Shown: in pieces, positions 26,709 through 35,668 of the stretch
Numbering within the stretch: position 1 is the stretch's first letter
Layout: each line of letters opens with the position of its first letter
Assembly: GCA_963793335.1 (NCBI GenBank)
Contig: CAWBZS010000027.1
Span: 69,568-133,567, forward strand
DNA: 64,000 nt
DNA from: Sva-07 sp963793335
GTDB lineage: Bacteria; Actinomycetota; Acidimicrobiia; Acidimicrobiales; Ilumatobacteraceae
Reading direction: 5' to 3'
Notes under the pieces: generated by a model
Database searches by the model: none
What the model saw: only the letters and a program-made list of their open reading frames with translations
What the model was told of the DNA's origin: nothing
Program-made: the position numbers and the translations under genes

Positions 26709-28100
26709 GCCCGACCACCAGCCGAACAGTGCATCGTCGGCCGTCCGATCGACTCCGTACGCAGCGTCGACGGCTCGTGCGCACGCGCGCACCTCTCCCG
26801 CACGCAACGAGGCGACGGCCTCGCTCAGATCACCCGCTGGCCACGGCAGGTCGGCGAGCACCACCGGCGACAGGCGAACGCTGTTGGCGGACAGCCCGGT
26901 GCCCGCGCCGCGATGCCACAGCCACGCAGACGCGTACGGCGAGGTGAGCACGGCCGCGATCTCCCAGGCTGCCGCGGCGAGCGCAGCGGTCGGCTGGTCG
27001 GAGTCGGCGTCGTCCCAGTGCGCGCCAAGCGGGTAGATCCCGAGGACCGGAACCGCCGGGAGCCAGTCGCCGTGGGGATCACAGACCGCCTCGACGATCG
27101 TCGTCTGATTCGCCACCAACACCTTCGGCACCAGGCGTCGTCGAGCCCAGCGCTGCATGCGGTCGTCGAGTCGATCGAGCGCCACCGTCGGGCGCTCGTA
27201 GGGCTGTTTGGCGAACGTGATCGTCCGCTCCCCCCACCACGATCGACCGGGATCGATCAAGCCCGACGTGACGAGGCGAGGCCCCATGGGATGGTCGCCG
27301 ACGCCAGGGATCATCCCGTAGTACTCGTCTCGGAAGTTGGCATTGCCCGTGGCGCGATCGCCGAGGACTCCGTCGACCGCCGGCGTCGCCGCCCCGGTCG
27401 GGAGGTCGGGCACGCCGTGGCGGGCGGTGATCACGTGCGACCAGTTCGATTGCCGCTGCTCGTCGTCGGCTCGACCGAACTGGAACACCACGGCGCACAC
27501 GTAGACCTGCGCGTCGAAGGTCCGCTGGTCCGACCACCACGACCACACCATGTGGGCACGCGCTGCGATCGCTGCACGAATGGGAGTTGCGTCGCGAGAT
27601 GCCAGCATCGATTGCGGCAGCACCAGCGCAACCCGACCTCCGACGGGGTCGACCAGTTCCCCGGCGAGTGCCAGGAACTCGGCGGCGACGTCTGCGTATG
27701 GTCCACCTCCGCGGCCGCTCGACCCGCCTCGGGTGGTGGCGTCGGACAACTGCGAGAGGAACGGAGGATTGCCGATGACCAGGTCGAACGGGGTCCTCCC
27801 CCATGCTCGAACCAGCGCGTCCGCGTGGTGCAATTCCGCGTCGGGCAGTGCCACACGCGCCAGGTCGATCGCTGCGCTGTCGAGGTCGCTACCGACACAC
27901 TCGACGATGCCGCCGGCAGCGTGCACGCGCTCAGCGGCGGCCACCAGAAAGCGTCCATCTCCGCACGCAGGGTCGAGGATGCGAATCGGACGGCCACCAC
28001 GTGAGCGGACGAAATCGTGGGTGATCGCACCGTCGACGACGGTGTCGACCAGCTCGGCCGGGGTGTACCAGGCGCCGAGCTGTTTGCGCGTGCCGACCAC
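26667..28100 (-). CDS. Solitary N6-adenine DNA methyltransferase
   Basis: The 477-residue protein has the gamma-class order. It begins with QLGAWYTPAELVDTVV, has the SAM site ILDPACGDGRFL near residue 42, an acidic GSDLDSAAIDLA and the catalytic NPPF near residue 112. The C-terminal half (residues 250-477) could be the target-recognition part, as in TaqI-like enzymes. No restriction endonuclease or helicase is adjacent. It may serve regulation, host protection or an unrecognised defence role. GTG 28098-28100 follows a TAGCCT box by 6 nt. Confidence 0.87.
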   Translation of the reverse strand: MVGTRKQLGAWYTPAELVDTVVDGAITHDFVRSRGGRPIRILDPACGDGRFLVAAAERVHAAGGIVECVGSDLDSAAIDLARVALPDAELHHADALVRAWGRTPFDLVIGNPPFLSQLSDATTRGGSSGRGGGPYADVAAEFLALAGELVDPVGGRVALVLPQSMLASRDATPIRAAIAARAHMVWSWWSDQRTFDAQVYVCAVVFQFGRADDEQRQSNWSHVITARHGVPDLPTGAATPAVDGVLGDRATGNANFRDEYYGMIPGVGDHPMGPRLVTSGLIDPGRSWWGERTITFAKQPYERPTVALDRLDDRMQRWARRRLVPKVLVANQTTIVEAVCDPHGDWLPAVPVLGIYPLGAHWDDADSDQPTAALAAAAWEIAAVLTSPYASAWLWHRGAGTGLSANSVRLSPVVLADLPWPAGDLSEAVASLRAGEVRACARAVDAAYGVDRTADDALFGWWSGLLERIESRQPRGS

Positions 28101-28106
28101 AGACGC

Positions 28107-28112
28107 AGGCTA
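28107..28112 (-). promoter_or_regulatory. -10 box (TAGCCT) of the methyltransferase gene, leaderless
   Basis: It is read on the minus strand and lies 6 nt before the GTG at 28100. The coaA promoter faces away from it about 70 bp to the right. Confidence 0.55.
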
Positions 28113-28182
28113 CCCAGGGGCACCACGAGCGCTGTGGGCCCTCGAGCAACGCTGGCTCTGGGGCGTCACAGGCGACACGACC

Positions 28183-28188
28183 TACAGT
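28183..28188 (+). promoter_or_regulatory. -10 box (TACAGT) of coaA, leaderless
   Basis: TACAGT ends 7 nt before the GTG at 28196. No Shine-Dalgarno sequence is seen. Confidence 0.55.
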
Positions 28189-28195
28189 CGGGCAG

Positions 28196-29167
28196 GTGAC
28201 CGACACCGGCATCGACGGCTCGAGCCAGATCGCAGCTGCTGCCACCAGCGGCGCCGGCCGATACCTCCACTTCGACCGTGCGGCGTGGTCGGATCTGCGG
28301 GCAGCCACACCGCTCACGTTGGCCGAGCCGGAGCTCGACCGGCTGCGCGGCATCAACGAACGCATCGATCTCGACGAGGTCGCCAGCGTGTATCTGCCGC
28401 TCAGTCGTCTGCTCAACCTCTACGTCAGCGCCACCCAGGACCTCCACAAGGTGTCGGCCACATTCCTCGGCACGATCTCGCCGAAGGTGCCGTACGTGAT
28501 CGGCATCGCAGGCAGCGTGGCGGTGGGCAAGAGCACCTTCGCGCGCATCCTGCAGGCACTGCTCGAACAGTGGCCCGATCACCCGAAGGTCGACCTGATC
28601 ACCACCGACGGCTTCCTGTACCCCAACCGGGTGCTCGAGGAGCGGGGGCTGATGAACCGCAAGGGCTTCCCCGAGTCGTACGACACCAAGGCACTGCTGC
28701 AAGTGCTCCGCGCGATCAAGAGCGGCCACACGGTGGTGGAGGCCCCGGTGTACAGCCACGTCGTGTACGACATCGTGGCCGACGAACGCGTCGTGGTCAG
28801 GTCGCCGGACATCGTGATCATCGAGGGACTCAACGTGTTGCAGACCAACAGTGACGCGCCCGAGTTCGTCAGTGACTACTTCGACTTCTCGATCTACGTC
28901 GACGCTGCGGAAGCCGACATCGAGCAGTGGTACGTCGAGCGCTTCCTCGCCCTTCGAGCGTCGGTCTTCCAGAACCCCGACTCGTTCTTCACGTTCTACG
29001 CAGGCCTCAGCGACGACGAGGCCGCCGACACCGCGCGACGGATCTGGGGCGAGATCAATGGACTGAACCTTCGAGAGAACATCGAGCCGACTCGCGAGCG
29101 GGCATCGCTGATCGTGCACAAGACCGGCGACCACCGCGTCGACCAGGTCCAGCTGCTGCGGCTGTAA
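28196..29167 (+). CDS. coaA: Pantothenate kinase, type I
   Basis: This 323-residue P-loop kinase catalyses the first step of coenzyme A synthesis. The Walker A motif is GIAGSVAVGKSTFAR near residue 103, followed by DLITTDGFLYPN, RKGFPESYD and EGLNVLQ, all typical of CoaA. The C-terminal part (SIYVDAAEADIEQWYVERF) is also diagnostic. The start is GTG 28196, giving an N-terminal tail of about 20 residues before the family core. A palindromic repeat begins 7 nt after its stop. Confidence 0.96.
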   Translation: MTDTGIDGSSQIAAAATSGAGRYLHFDRAAWSDLRAATPLTLAEPELDRLRGINERIDLDEVASVYLPLSRLLNLYVSATQDLHKVSATFLGTISPKVPYVIGIAGSVAVGKSTFARILQALLEQWPDHPKVDLITTDGFLYPNRVLEERGLMNRKGFPESYDTKALLQVLRAIKSGHTVVEAPVYSHVVYDIVADERVVVRSPDIVIIEGLNVLQTNSDAPEFVSDYFDFSIYVDAAEADIEQWYVERFLALRASVFQNPDSFFTFYAGLSDDEAADTARRIWGEINGLNLRENIEPTRERASLIVHKTGDHRVDQVQLLRL

Positions 29168-29172
29168 CAACC

Positions 29173-29284
29173 AGCGGTGAGAGGTGAACGCACCCCCAAC
29201 CCACAGAACTCACCGCAGCCGCCATCAACCACAGTGCGGTGAGAGGTGAACGCACCCCCGACCCACAGAACTCACCGCAGCCGC
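29173..29284. repeat. Tandem pair of palindromic units, 62-bp period
   Basis: Two copies (29173-29222 and 29235-29284) are identical except for one base. In each copy GCGGTGAG (29174-29181; 29236-29243) pairs with CTCACCGC (29209-29216; 29271-29278) around a 27-base loop. The pair fills the whole gap between the convergent coaA and HAD genes. It may act as a two-way terminator. Confidence 0.85.
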
Positions 29285-29293
29285 TGATCGGGC

Positions 29294-30001
29294 CTACAAC
29301 TCGGCCAGGCCGAGCCACGCGGGCACTTCTGCGATCGATGCGAGTTCCACCACGTCCTCGCCATGGTCGTCGACGCGTTCGTGCTCCCACGTGATGTGGT
29401 ACGGCACATGGATGGCGTGGCCGCCGATGGCGAGCACGGGGAGTACGTCACTGCGAACCGAGTTGCCGATCATCAGGAACCGACCAGGCTCCACGCCGAG
29501 GCGGTGCACGATCTTCGCGTATGTGTCCGGATCCTTCTCCAGCACGATGTCGATGTCGGCGAAGTGGTGTTCGATTCCCGACGTGGTCACCTTGCGGGTC
29601 TGGTGCACGAGGTCGCCCTTGGTCACGAGCACCGTCCGCACCGCCGGCGACACCACGGCGAGCACCTCGGGCACGTCCGGCAGCAGATGGACGTCGTCGA
29701 GCAGCATCGAACGACCGAGATCAGCGAGTTCACCGACGACGGGGCTCGGAATCCGGCCGTCGGTGACCGTGATCGCCGCACGCACCATCGACAGGGTGAA
29801 CGCCTTCACGCCATAGCCCGTCACCGAGATGTCGGCGCGCTCGACCGCATGCAGTGCGGCCTCGACATCGACACCGTGCGGCACGTGTGGCGACACCAAC
29901 TCGATGAAGCGTTGCTCGGCATCGCGGAACGACTCCTCGCTCCGCCACAGCGTGTCGTCCGCGTCGAACGCGACCACGTCGAACTGATCGATGCGTCGCA
30001 T
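29294..30001 (-). CDS. HAD-superfamily hydrolase
   Basis: This 235-residue phosphatase-like protein has motif I AFDADDTLW at residues 11-19, a threonine motif (TVLVTKGD) near residue 118, a lysine near EKDPDTYAK, and MIGNSVRSDVLPVLAIG as motif IV. The cap is alpha-helical (residues 20-95). The substrate cannot be predicted. The ATG overlaps the stop of the HTH gene by one base, forming an operon with it and the YkoF-like gene. Confidence 0.87.
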   Translation of the reverse strand: MRRIDQFDVVAFDADDTLWRSEESFRDAEQRFIELVSPHVPHGVDVEAALHAVERADISVTGYGVKAFTLSMVRAAITVTDGRIPSPVVGELADLGRSMLLDDVHLLPDVPEVLAVVSPAVRTVLVTKGDLVHQTRKVTTSGIEHHFADIDIVLEKDPDTYAKIVHRLGVEPGRFLMIGNSVRSDVLPVLAIGGHAIHVPYHITWEHERVDDHGEDVVELASIAEVPAWLGLAEL

Positions 30002-30426
30002 CAGCGGTGGATCGCGTTGAGATAGTTGTAGACGGTGATGCGGCTCACGCCCAACGCGTCAGCGACGTCTTCGACAGCTCGACGCAAGGTGAAGGCACCT
30101 CGCTCGTCGAGGAGTCGGACCGCCTGTTGCTTGTCCTCGCGGGACAACCGCGGCAGCCGGTCACCGAGTTCTGCCTCCACCGCATCGATCAGCCGATCGA
30201 GCGCACCGTGCAACGGCGGCATCCGCACCGCACCCACCGTGCGGCCATCCCACACCAACGCGACGTCGCTGGCCTCCATGTCGTCGACCGACACGAATGA
30301 AGCTCCGAGCGAGTCGACCACCGGCTTGACCGCACGGATCAGCGGGTGCACCGTCGGACGACCGACCGCTGCTCCCAGGCCCGCGCTCGGCGATGGCGCT
30401 CCGGGTCCTGTGCCCGCGCTGGTCAT
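30001..30426 (-). CDS. YheO-type helix-turn-helix DNA-binding protein
   Basis: This 141-residue protein ends in an HTH_22-like domain, AVEDVADALGVSRITVYNYLNAIHR, which is typical of YheO and related regulators. The N-terminal part (residues 25-85) resembles a reduced PAS-like sensor (VDSLGASFVSVDDMEASDVALVWDG). The first 20 residues are Gly/Ala/Pro-rich. It lies between a thiamine-binding-type protein and a HAD hydrolase with overlapping ends, and may regulate this operon. Confidence 0.78.
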   Translation of the reverse strand: MTSAGTGPGAPSPSAGLGAAVGRPTVHPLIRAVKPVVDSLGASFVSVDDMEASDVALVWDGRTVGAVRMPPLHGALDRLIDAVEAELGDRLPRLSREDKQQAVRLLDERGAFTLRRAVEDVADALGVSRITVYNYLNAIHR

Positions 30427-30701
30427 GGCTCACCCTGCCGCGGCACATCGAACGCCGGTCGTCCGGTCGGTGGTTCTCGTTCGATGTGAAGATGCACATG
30501 CGTCGCGCCGTTGGCGAGCGCGGCGTCGGCAACGGCCGCCGCCACACGTCCAACGCGTTCGGCGTCCACCGAGCACGACGATCCGAACGGGCCGATCTCC
30601 ACGTCGAGACCGTGGTCACGAACCGCATCGATTGCCGCGGTTACGTGCGGCCCAGGGCGCCCCTCCACGAACGGCTCGATGGTGAACTCGATGTGTGCCA
30701 C
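30423..30701 (-). CDS. YkoF/MTH1187-type thiamine-binding protein
   Basis: This 92-residue alpha/beta protein reads EFTIEPFVEGRPGPHVTAAIDAV near the start and LDVEIGPFGSSC in the middle, the marks of the Thiamine_BP/YkoF family. These small proteins bind hydroxymethylpyrimidine or thiamine-like ligands and often accompany their transport or salvage. The start is GTG 30701 after a TACGCT box. The last 15 residues are poorly conserved. Confidence 0.82.
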   Translation of the reverse strand: MAHIEFTIEPFVEGRPGPHVTAAIDAVRDHGLDVEIGPFGSSCSVDAERVGRVAAAVADAALANGATHVHLHIEREPPTGRPAFDVPRQGEP

Positions 30702-30708
30702 TGCCGCA

Positions 30709-30714
30709 AGCGTA
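30709..30714 (-). promoter_or_regulatory. -10 box (TACGCT) of the YkoF-HTH-HAD operon, leaderless
   Basis: It is read on the minus strand and lies 7 nt before the GTG at 30701. Confidence 0.5.
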
Positions 30715-30783
30715 GAACCTCGCGACGGCTCTGACGCCCGCGGGCATGCACCGAGACGCGCCCCGCATCGGTGGCCGCATCGG

Positions 30784-31056
30784 TCAGAAGCCGCTGCCCA
30801 TCACGCGCCGGAGTTCGTCCGAACGCGCGATGCAGTCGCGACCCGCCATGCCGAACGCCTCGTTCAACTTGTTGAGCGCCTGCTTGAAACTTCCGTTCCA
30901 ATCCTCCACGAACCGCTCGCGAGCAGGCCCCTGCCAGGTGGTTCCGTTGAGCACACCGTCGACGGTGCTCATCAGCGATGTGATCGCGTCGATCTGACGG
31001 TTGAGGGTGCTTCCCAGGTTGGTGAGTTGTTCGGGGTTTGCTCCGTACATCGACAT
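30784..31056 (-). CDS. WXG100-family protein
   Basis: This 90-residue all-helical protein begins MSMYGANPEQL, has the bend motif TWQG (W-x-G) near residue 42 and ends MGSGF. Two amphipathic helices flank the motif, as in ESAT-6-like substrates. ATG 31056 has GGAG about 7 nt upstream. No EccC ATPase or other type VII component lies nearby, and the neighbours are unrelated. It is either an exported protein served by a system elsewhere or a non-secreted relative. Confidence 0.75.
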   Translation of the reverse strand: MSMYGANPEQLTNLGSTLNRQIDAITSLMSTVDGVLNGTTWQGPARERFVEDWNGSFKQALNKLNEAFGMAGRDCIARSDELRRVMGSGF

Positions 31057-31157
31057 CTGTCGCTCCAATCGGTCCGCCCAGTGGGCATGTCGGCGGCGGC
31101 GATTCGTCCGCCGCTCGACTACCTCAGTGGGCGGCGCGAGCGCCTGAGCGGAATGCG

Positions 31158-31163
31158 TACAGT
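31158..31163 (+). promoter_or_regulatory. -10 box (TACAGT) of the amidohydrolase gene, leaderless
   Basis: TACAGT ends 6 nt before the ATG at 31170. Confidence 0.55.
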
Positions 31164-31169
31164 GGTCCG

Positions 31170-32426
31170 ATGAACGACCACCGCCCCTCCGAGTCCGGCG
31201 ACACCGACCCGATGATCCAGTCGGTCACGGACCACGCACGCGACCTGTTGGACGACACGATCGCACTTCGACGCTCGCTGCACGAGTGGCCCGAGCTCGG
31301 CAACGATCTCCCGATCACGCGAGACCGTGTGCTGGAGTCGCTGGAGGGACTTCCGCTGTCGATCACCACGCACGAGACCACCAGCGGCATCGTCGCGCTG
31401 CTCGAGGGGTCGAAGCCGGGGCCGACCATGCTGTTGCGCGGCGACATGGACGCCTTGGCGATGCCCGAAGACACCGGCCTCGACTTCGCGTCGCACGTCG
31501 ACGGGTGCATGCACGCCTGCGGGCATGACACCCACACGGCGATGCTGTCGAGCGCCGCGCACCTGCTGAGCGAACGGCGCGACGACATCGCCGGCCGGGT
31601 GATGTTCATGTTCCAGCCCGGCGAGGAGGGCCACCACGGCGCCCAGTTCATGCTCGATGAAGGGCTGCTCGACGTGCCGGTCCTCTCGGACGGGTCGACC
31701 TCACCGGTCGACGCTGCGTTCGCGTTGCACATCACTTCCGCATTGCCCAGCGGATGGGTGAGCAGCAGGAGCGGCCCGATCATGGCCTCGGCCGACACGA
31801 TGATGATCCGGATCGTCGGTCGGGGTGGCCACGCCAGCGAGCCGCACCGTGCGCTCGACCCGATTCCCGTTGCGTGCGAGATCGTGCAGGCCCTGCAAAC
31901 GATGATCACCCGCTCGATCGACGTGTTCGACCCGTCGGTGGTGACCGTCGGTCGGATCAGTGCCGGGACCACCAACAACGTGATTCCCGAGGTCGCCGAG
32001 ATCGAGGGCACGATCCGGGCCACGAGCGAACGAACCCGGGCGAAGGTGCACGACGGGATCCGTCGGGTCGCCGAAGGCATCGCCGCCGCACACGGCTGCG
32101 GCTGCGATGTCGAGGTGATCCTGGGTTATCCGGTCACGAGCAACGACGACCGCTTCGCAGCGTGGGCGCTCGACCTCGCCAGCGACGTCGCCGGAGCTCG
32201 CAACGTCGTCGCGCTCCCGCATCCGGTGATGGGTGCCGAGGATTTCAGCTACGTGCTGCAGCAGTTGCCCGGAGCGATGATGTTCCTCGGCGGCACGCCC
32301 GCCGGCGAGAACCCTGCGACGGCCGCGCCGAATCACTCGAACCGGGTGATGTTCGACGAAGCGGCGATGACCACCGGCACGTCGTTGTATGCGTCCGCCG
32401 CCCTCCGCCACCTGGCCCCTGCCTGA
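31170..32426 (+). CDS. M20 family amidohydrolase (M20D type)
   Basis: This 418-residue metallohydrolase removes acyl groups from amino acids or peptides. RSLHEWPELG near residue 33, LRGDMDALAMPE near 90, HACGHDTHTAML near 112, FQPGEEGHHGAQ near 150 and VMGAEDFSYVLQQLPGAMMFLGG near 350 are the HipO/AbgB-type signatures, with the metal-binding Cys, His and Glu in place. The substrate is uncertain (N-acyl amino acid, hippurate or similar). It is transcribed alone. Confidence 0.92.
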   Translation: MNDHRPSESGDTDPMIQSVTDHARDLLDDTIALRRSLHEWPELGNDLPITRDRVLESLEGLPLSITTHETTSGIVALLEGSKPGPTMLLRGDMDALAMPEDTGLDFASHVDGCMHACGHDTHTAMLSSAAHLLSERRDDIAGRVMFMFQPGEEGHHGAQFMLDEGLLDVPVLSDGSTSPVDAAFALHITSALPSGWVSSRSGPIMASADTMMIRIVGRGGHASEPHRALDPIPVACEIVQALQTMITRSIDVFDPSVVTVGRISAGTTNNVIPEVAEIEGTIRATSERTRAKVHDGIRRVAEGIAAAHGCGCDVEVILGYPVTSNDDRFAAWALDLASDVAGARNVVALPHPVMGAEDFSYVLQQLPGAMMFLGGTPAGENPATAAPNHSNRVMFDEAAMTTGTSLYASAALRHLAPA

Positions 32427-32461
32427 CGCTCCCCAACCCACACGTGGCGCACCCCCCACAC

Positions 32462-32504
32462 GCGATGAGTCTTCGCGCGAACGGGTCGCGCGGAAACTCA
32501 TCGC
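32462..32504. repeat. Palindromic repeat, GCGATGAGT family
   Basis: GCGATGAGTCTTCGCGCG (32462-32479) pairs with CGCGCGGAAACTCATCGC (32487-32504) around a 7-base loop. The same sequence family occurs twice more at 52290-52396. It lies between convergent genes, 36 nt after one stop and about 30 nt before the other, so it may terminate both transcripts. Confidence 0.8.
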
Positions 32505-32534
32505 TACGGAGGGGTGGGTCGGTGAGCGGGGTGG

Positions 32535-35500
32535 TCAGCGGGTTCGGCCGTCGTCGCTGGTGCTGCGCCGCATCCGAAGGGTCACGATCTCGAAGGGGCG
32601 CAGTGTGAGCACGACGACACCGTCACCGACCTCCTCACCCGTCTGCGCGTCCTCGAGCAGGTTGCACAACCACGCGTCGGTGACGCGCCCAACAGCCGAC
32701 ACCGAGACGCGCGTCCGGTTGCCGACCGCCTCGTGCAGGCGGACGATCAGGTCACCGGATCCGTCGTCGGCGAGCTTGACGGCATCGACCTCGACTCCTG
32801 CCGCTGGTCCGCCGTCGATGTCTGCGATCGTCACGGGCGGCGCGAGCGGCACGGTCGATCCTGACCCCGCAAGGACCCGAAGCGGCGTGTTGAGGCGCAC
32901 AGCGCTCTCGCGCACCTCCGCGAGGCCGGCCCCGTGCGGCCGGATCGCGAGCGTCACCTCGTGGTGGCCACGGTCGGCGTTCGGGTCGGGATACCGAGCC
33001 GCTTTCGCCAGGCTCACGCGGACCGCGCCGTCGAAGACACCGTGGCCGAAGCGTCCGTCGTTCAGAATCGCCACACCGAAGTCGGGCTCGGCGATGTCGA
33101 CGAAGCGATGGGCGCACACCTCGAACTTCGCCGCATCCCACGGGCTCGACGGATGCGTGGGCCGGGCGACCACACCGAACTGGATGTCGCACATCGCGAC
33201 GTCGCTACGAACGTCGAGCGGGAACGCCATCGACAGCAGGTGCTCGTCATGGTGCCAATCCAGCTCGACGTGCACGAGCAGTTGCCGGCTGTCGGCGCGC
33301 AGCTCGTAGGTGATCACCGACCGTGACGGGCCGAACGTGCGAGCGACCCGGACGCGGCCGACGAGGGGGCCATCGTCCACGATCGTGACATCCACGCCGT
33401 CGGCAGACCCCGCACCCGCGCCGGGCCCGGCAAGCGGCACGCCGCCGGCACGAGTCCACGATTCGAGATCCCAGGCGTCGTACTCCACCGGCTGGTCGAC
33501 CGCGAGTTCGAGCACAGCGGCCAGCTCGCCGACGGGAACGATCTCGCCGCGCTCTGGCGAGGTCGATGATCGAGATGATGTTGCCGAACTGATCCCACCG
33601 GACGGCGAGGTGCCCGTTCGTCATCGACGAGTCCGACAACACCACCCGGTCGTCGACCGACCCGGGAGCGAAGGGGGCCACCCCCAACGCCGGCACGCTC
33701 ACGCGCATCGCGGTCTCGCCATTCGACAACTGTTGGGTGAGTTCGACGGTCGATGCATCGGCAGAGTCCACGTCGGCAAGCTTCGCGACGACCACCTCGT
33801 CGATCGCAACGTCGCCCGGGTTGGCCAGCCACGTTCCCGCACCGACGATGTCGCCGAGCAGGAAGGCGATGCGCTCCTGCAGCTTCGAGGCGACGTCGGC
33901 GAACACCGCTTCAGCATCGTCGTGGGCCCAGGCGATCGATGAGCCGGGAAGGATGTCGTGGAACTGCTGTGTGAGCACCTGTCGCCAGAGATCGTCCACC
34001 TCGGCTGGTCGACCCAGGGTGGCGGACCACAGTTCGGCCTCCACCAGCAGCCGCTCGCACCGGCGATTGCCGAGCTTCGTGGCGATCTGGCTGGTCAAGG
34101 TGCCGCGATGGGTCTCGAAGTAGAGCTCGCCACGCCAGACCGGAGCCGGCGCGCCAGCGTCGATGTCGCGCTCGATGCGCCCGAACATCGCGTCGGGGGT
34201 GCCGACCTCGAGCGTCGCACGCGCATCGATGTGACGGAGCCGGCGTGCGCGCTCCAGCATCTCCCTGGTCGGGCCGCCGCCACCGTCACCGTGGCCGAAC
34301 GGCATCAGTGAGTCGCCGCTCCACGCGTGGTCCTTGAAGTTGGTGATCGAGAAGCTGAACTCGGCCGGCGTGATCTCGGCGTTGTACGTGTCGACGGGCG
34401 GGAAGTGGGTGAGCACTCGCGACCCGTCGAGTCCTTCCCACCAGAACGTGCTGTGCGGAAACGTGTTCTGCTTGTTCCAGCTCAGTTTCTGGGTGACGAA
34501 CCGGTCCATCCCCCCAGCGGCGAACACCTGTGGGAGGCTCGCCGGGTAGCCGAACACGTCGGGGATCCAGACCTCGGTGCAACGGCGACCGAAGCGCTCT
34601 TCGAAGTAGCGCTGGCCGAACACGATCTGGCGGACCAGGCTCTCTCCCGACGGCAGATTCATGTCCGACTCGACCCACATGCCGCCGACCGGCACCCACT
34701 GCCCGCGATCGACGCGCTCGACGATCTTGTCGAACAGCTCGGGGTGACGTTCCTCGATCCAGGTGTAGTGCTGCGCCGACGACGCGGCGAAGACGTACTC
34801 GGGGTAGTCGTCCATCAACGCCACCGCCGACGAGAACGTCCGAACGCACTTTCGCTTGGTCTCCCGAATCGGCCACAGCCACGCCGTGTCGATGTGCGCG
34901 TGCCCGACGGCGACGCTCCGATGACGCACCGCATCACCGAAGTCCTCGGCCATCGCTGGTGCGATGACTCGACGGGCAGCAGCCACGTCGGGGATCCGAT
35001 CGAGCGTGTCCGCCAACGTGCGCAACAACCGGGCCCGGCGGGGGTCGTCGACCGCAAGCGAACGCATCACCCCGTCGAGCACCTCGATGTCGTACGCAAG
35101 CGCTTCGGCATCGGAATCGACCACGACAAGGGACGCCTGCCGAACGCGGTAGAGAAGTCGGTCTCCAGCGGTGTCGAGCGAACCCAGCGGCGACGGCGTG
35201 AATTGCGGAAACATCGGGTTCGATGCCGCTTCGACGTGCAGGGTCACCGCCCCTTCGACCGCCTCGACCGCATAGTTGGTACGGCGGGGGTGGATACCCT
35301 GCAGCGGGCGGAAGGAGCCGTCGGAGTGGAGGTCGACGACGAGGCCCTCGCACTGGAACCCGGCGGCTCGCTGGTGGAATCCGAGATCGATCACCGCCTC
35401 GACACGACGGCCCGACCACTCGGCCGGGATGTCACCCGTGAGTCGAAACCACGTGGTCGCCCACGGCGCACCCCACGACGACCCCGCTTCGAACGGCTCG

Positions 35501-35625
35501 AGGTGATCGACGTCGGGACCGGCGTCGATCCTCAACGGTCGACGCGACGGGTGCACCAGCGGCAGCACCCGTTCCCAGAGCTCGCGCTGGATTCGCTTCT
35601 CGACGAGGTCGCGGTTGGCGTACAC
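32535..35625 (-). CDS. GH38 alpha-mannosidase, frameshifted in this sequence
   Basis: This is a large glycoside hydrolase of family 38. It starts at GTG 35625, 6 nt after a TAGAGT box. HAHIDTAWLWPIRET near residue 240 and VWIPDVFGYPASLPQ (nucleophile D356) mark the active site. The first frame runs on out of family sequence after GNIISIIDLARA and stops at 33247. The beta-sandwich C-terminal part continues in a second frame from about 33545 (VPVGELAAVLELAVDQPVEYDAWD) to the stop at 32535. Removing one base near 33547 (CC/GG) gives a continuous 1029-residue enzyme. No sugar transporter is adjacent. Confidence 0.88.
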
Positions 35626-35631
35626 AGCTCG

Positions 35632-35637
35632 ACTCTA
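35632..35637 (-). promoter_or_regulatory. -10 box (TAGAGT) of the mannosidase gene, leaderless
   Basis: It is read on the minus strand and lies 6 nt before the GTG at 35625. No Shine-Dalgarno sequence is visible. Confidence 0.55.
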
Positions 35638-35668
35638 GTTTTCGCCCGCCGGCGCGGTCGTCGACGCG

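Noticed and set aside
29173..29284. The direct repeats as a CRISPR array
   Set aside because: There are only two units, each is itself palindromic with a large conserved loop, the gap between them is 12 bases, and no cas gene is near.
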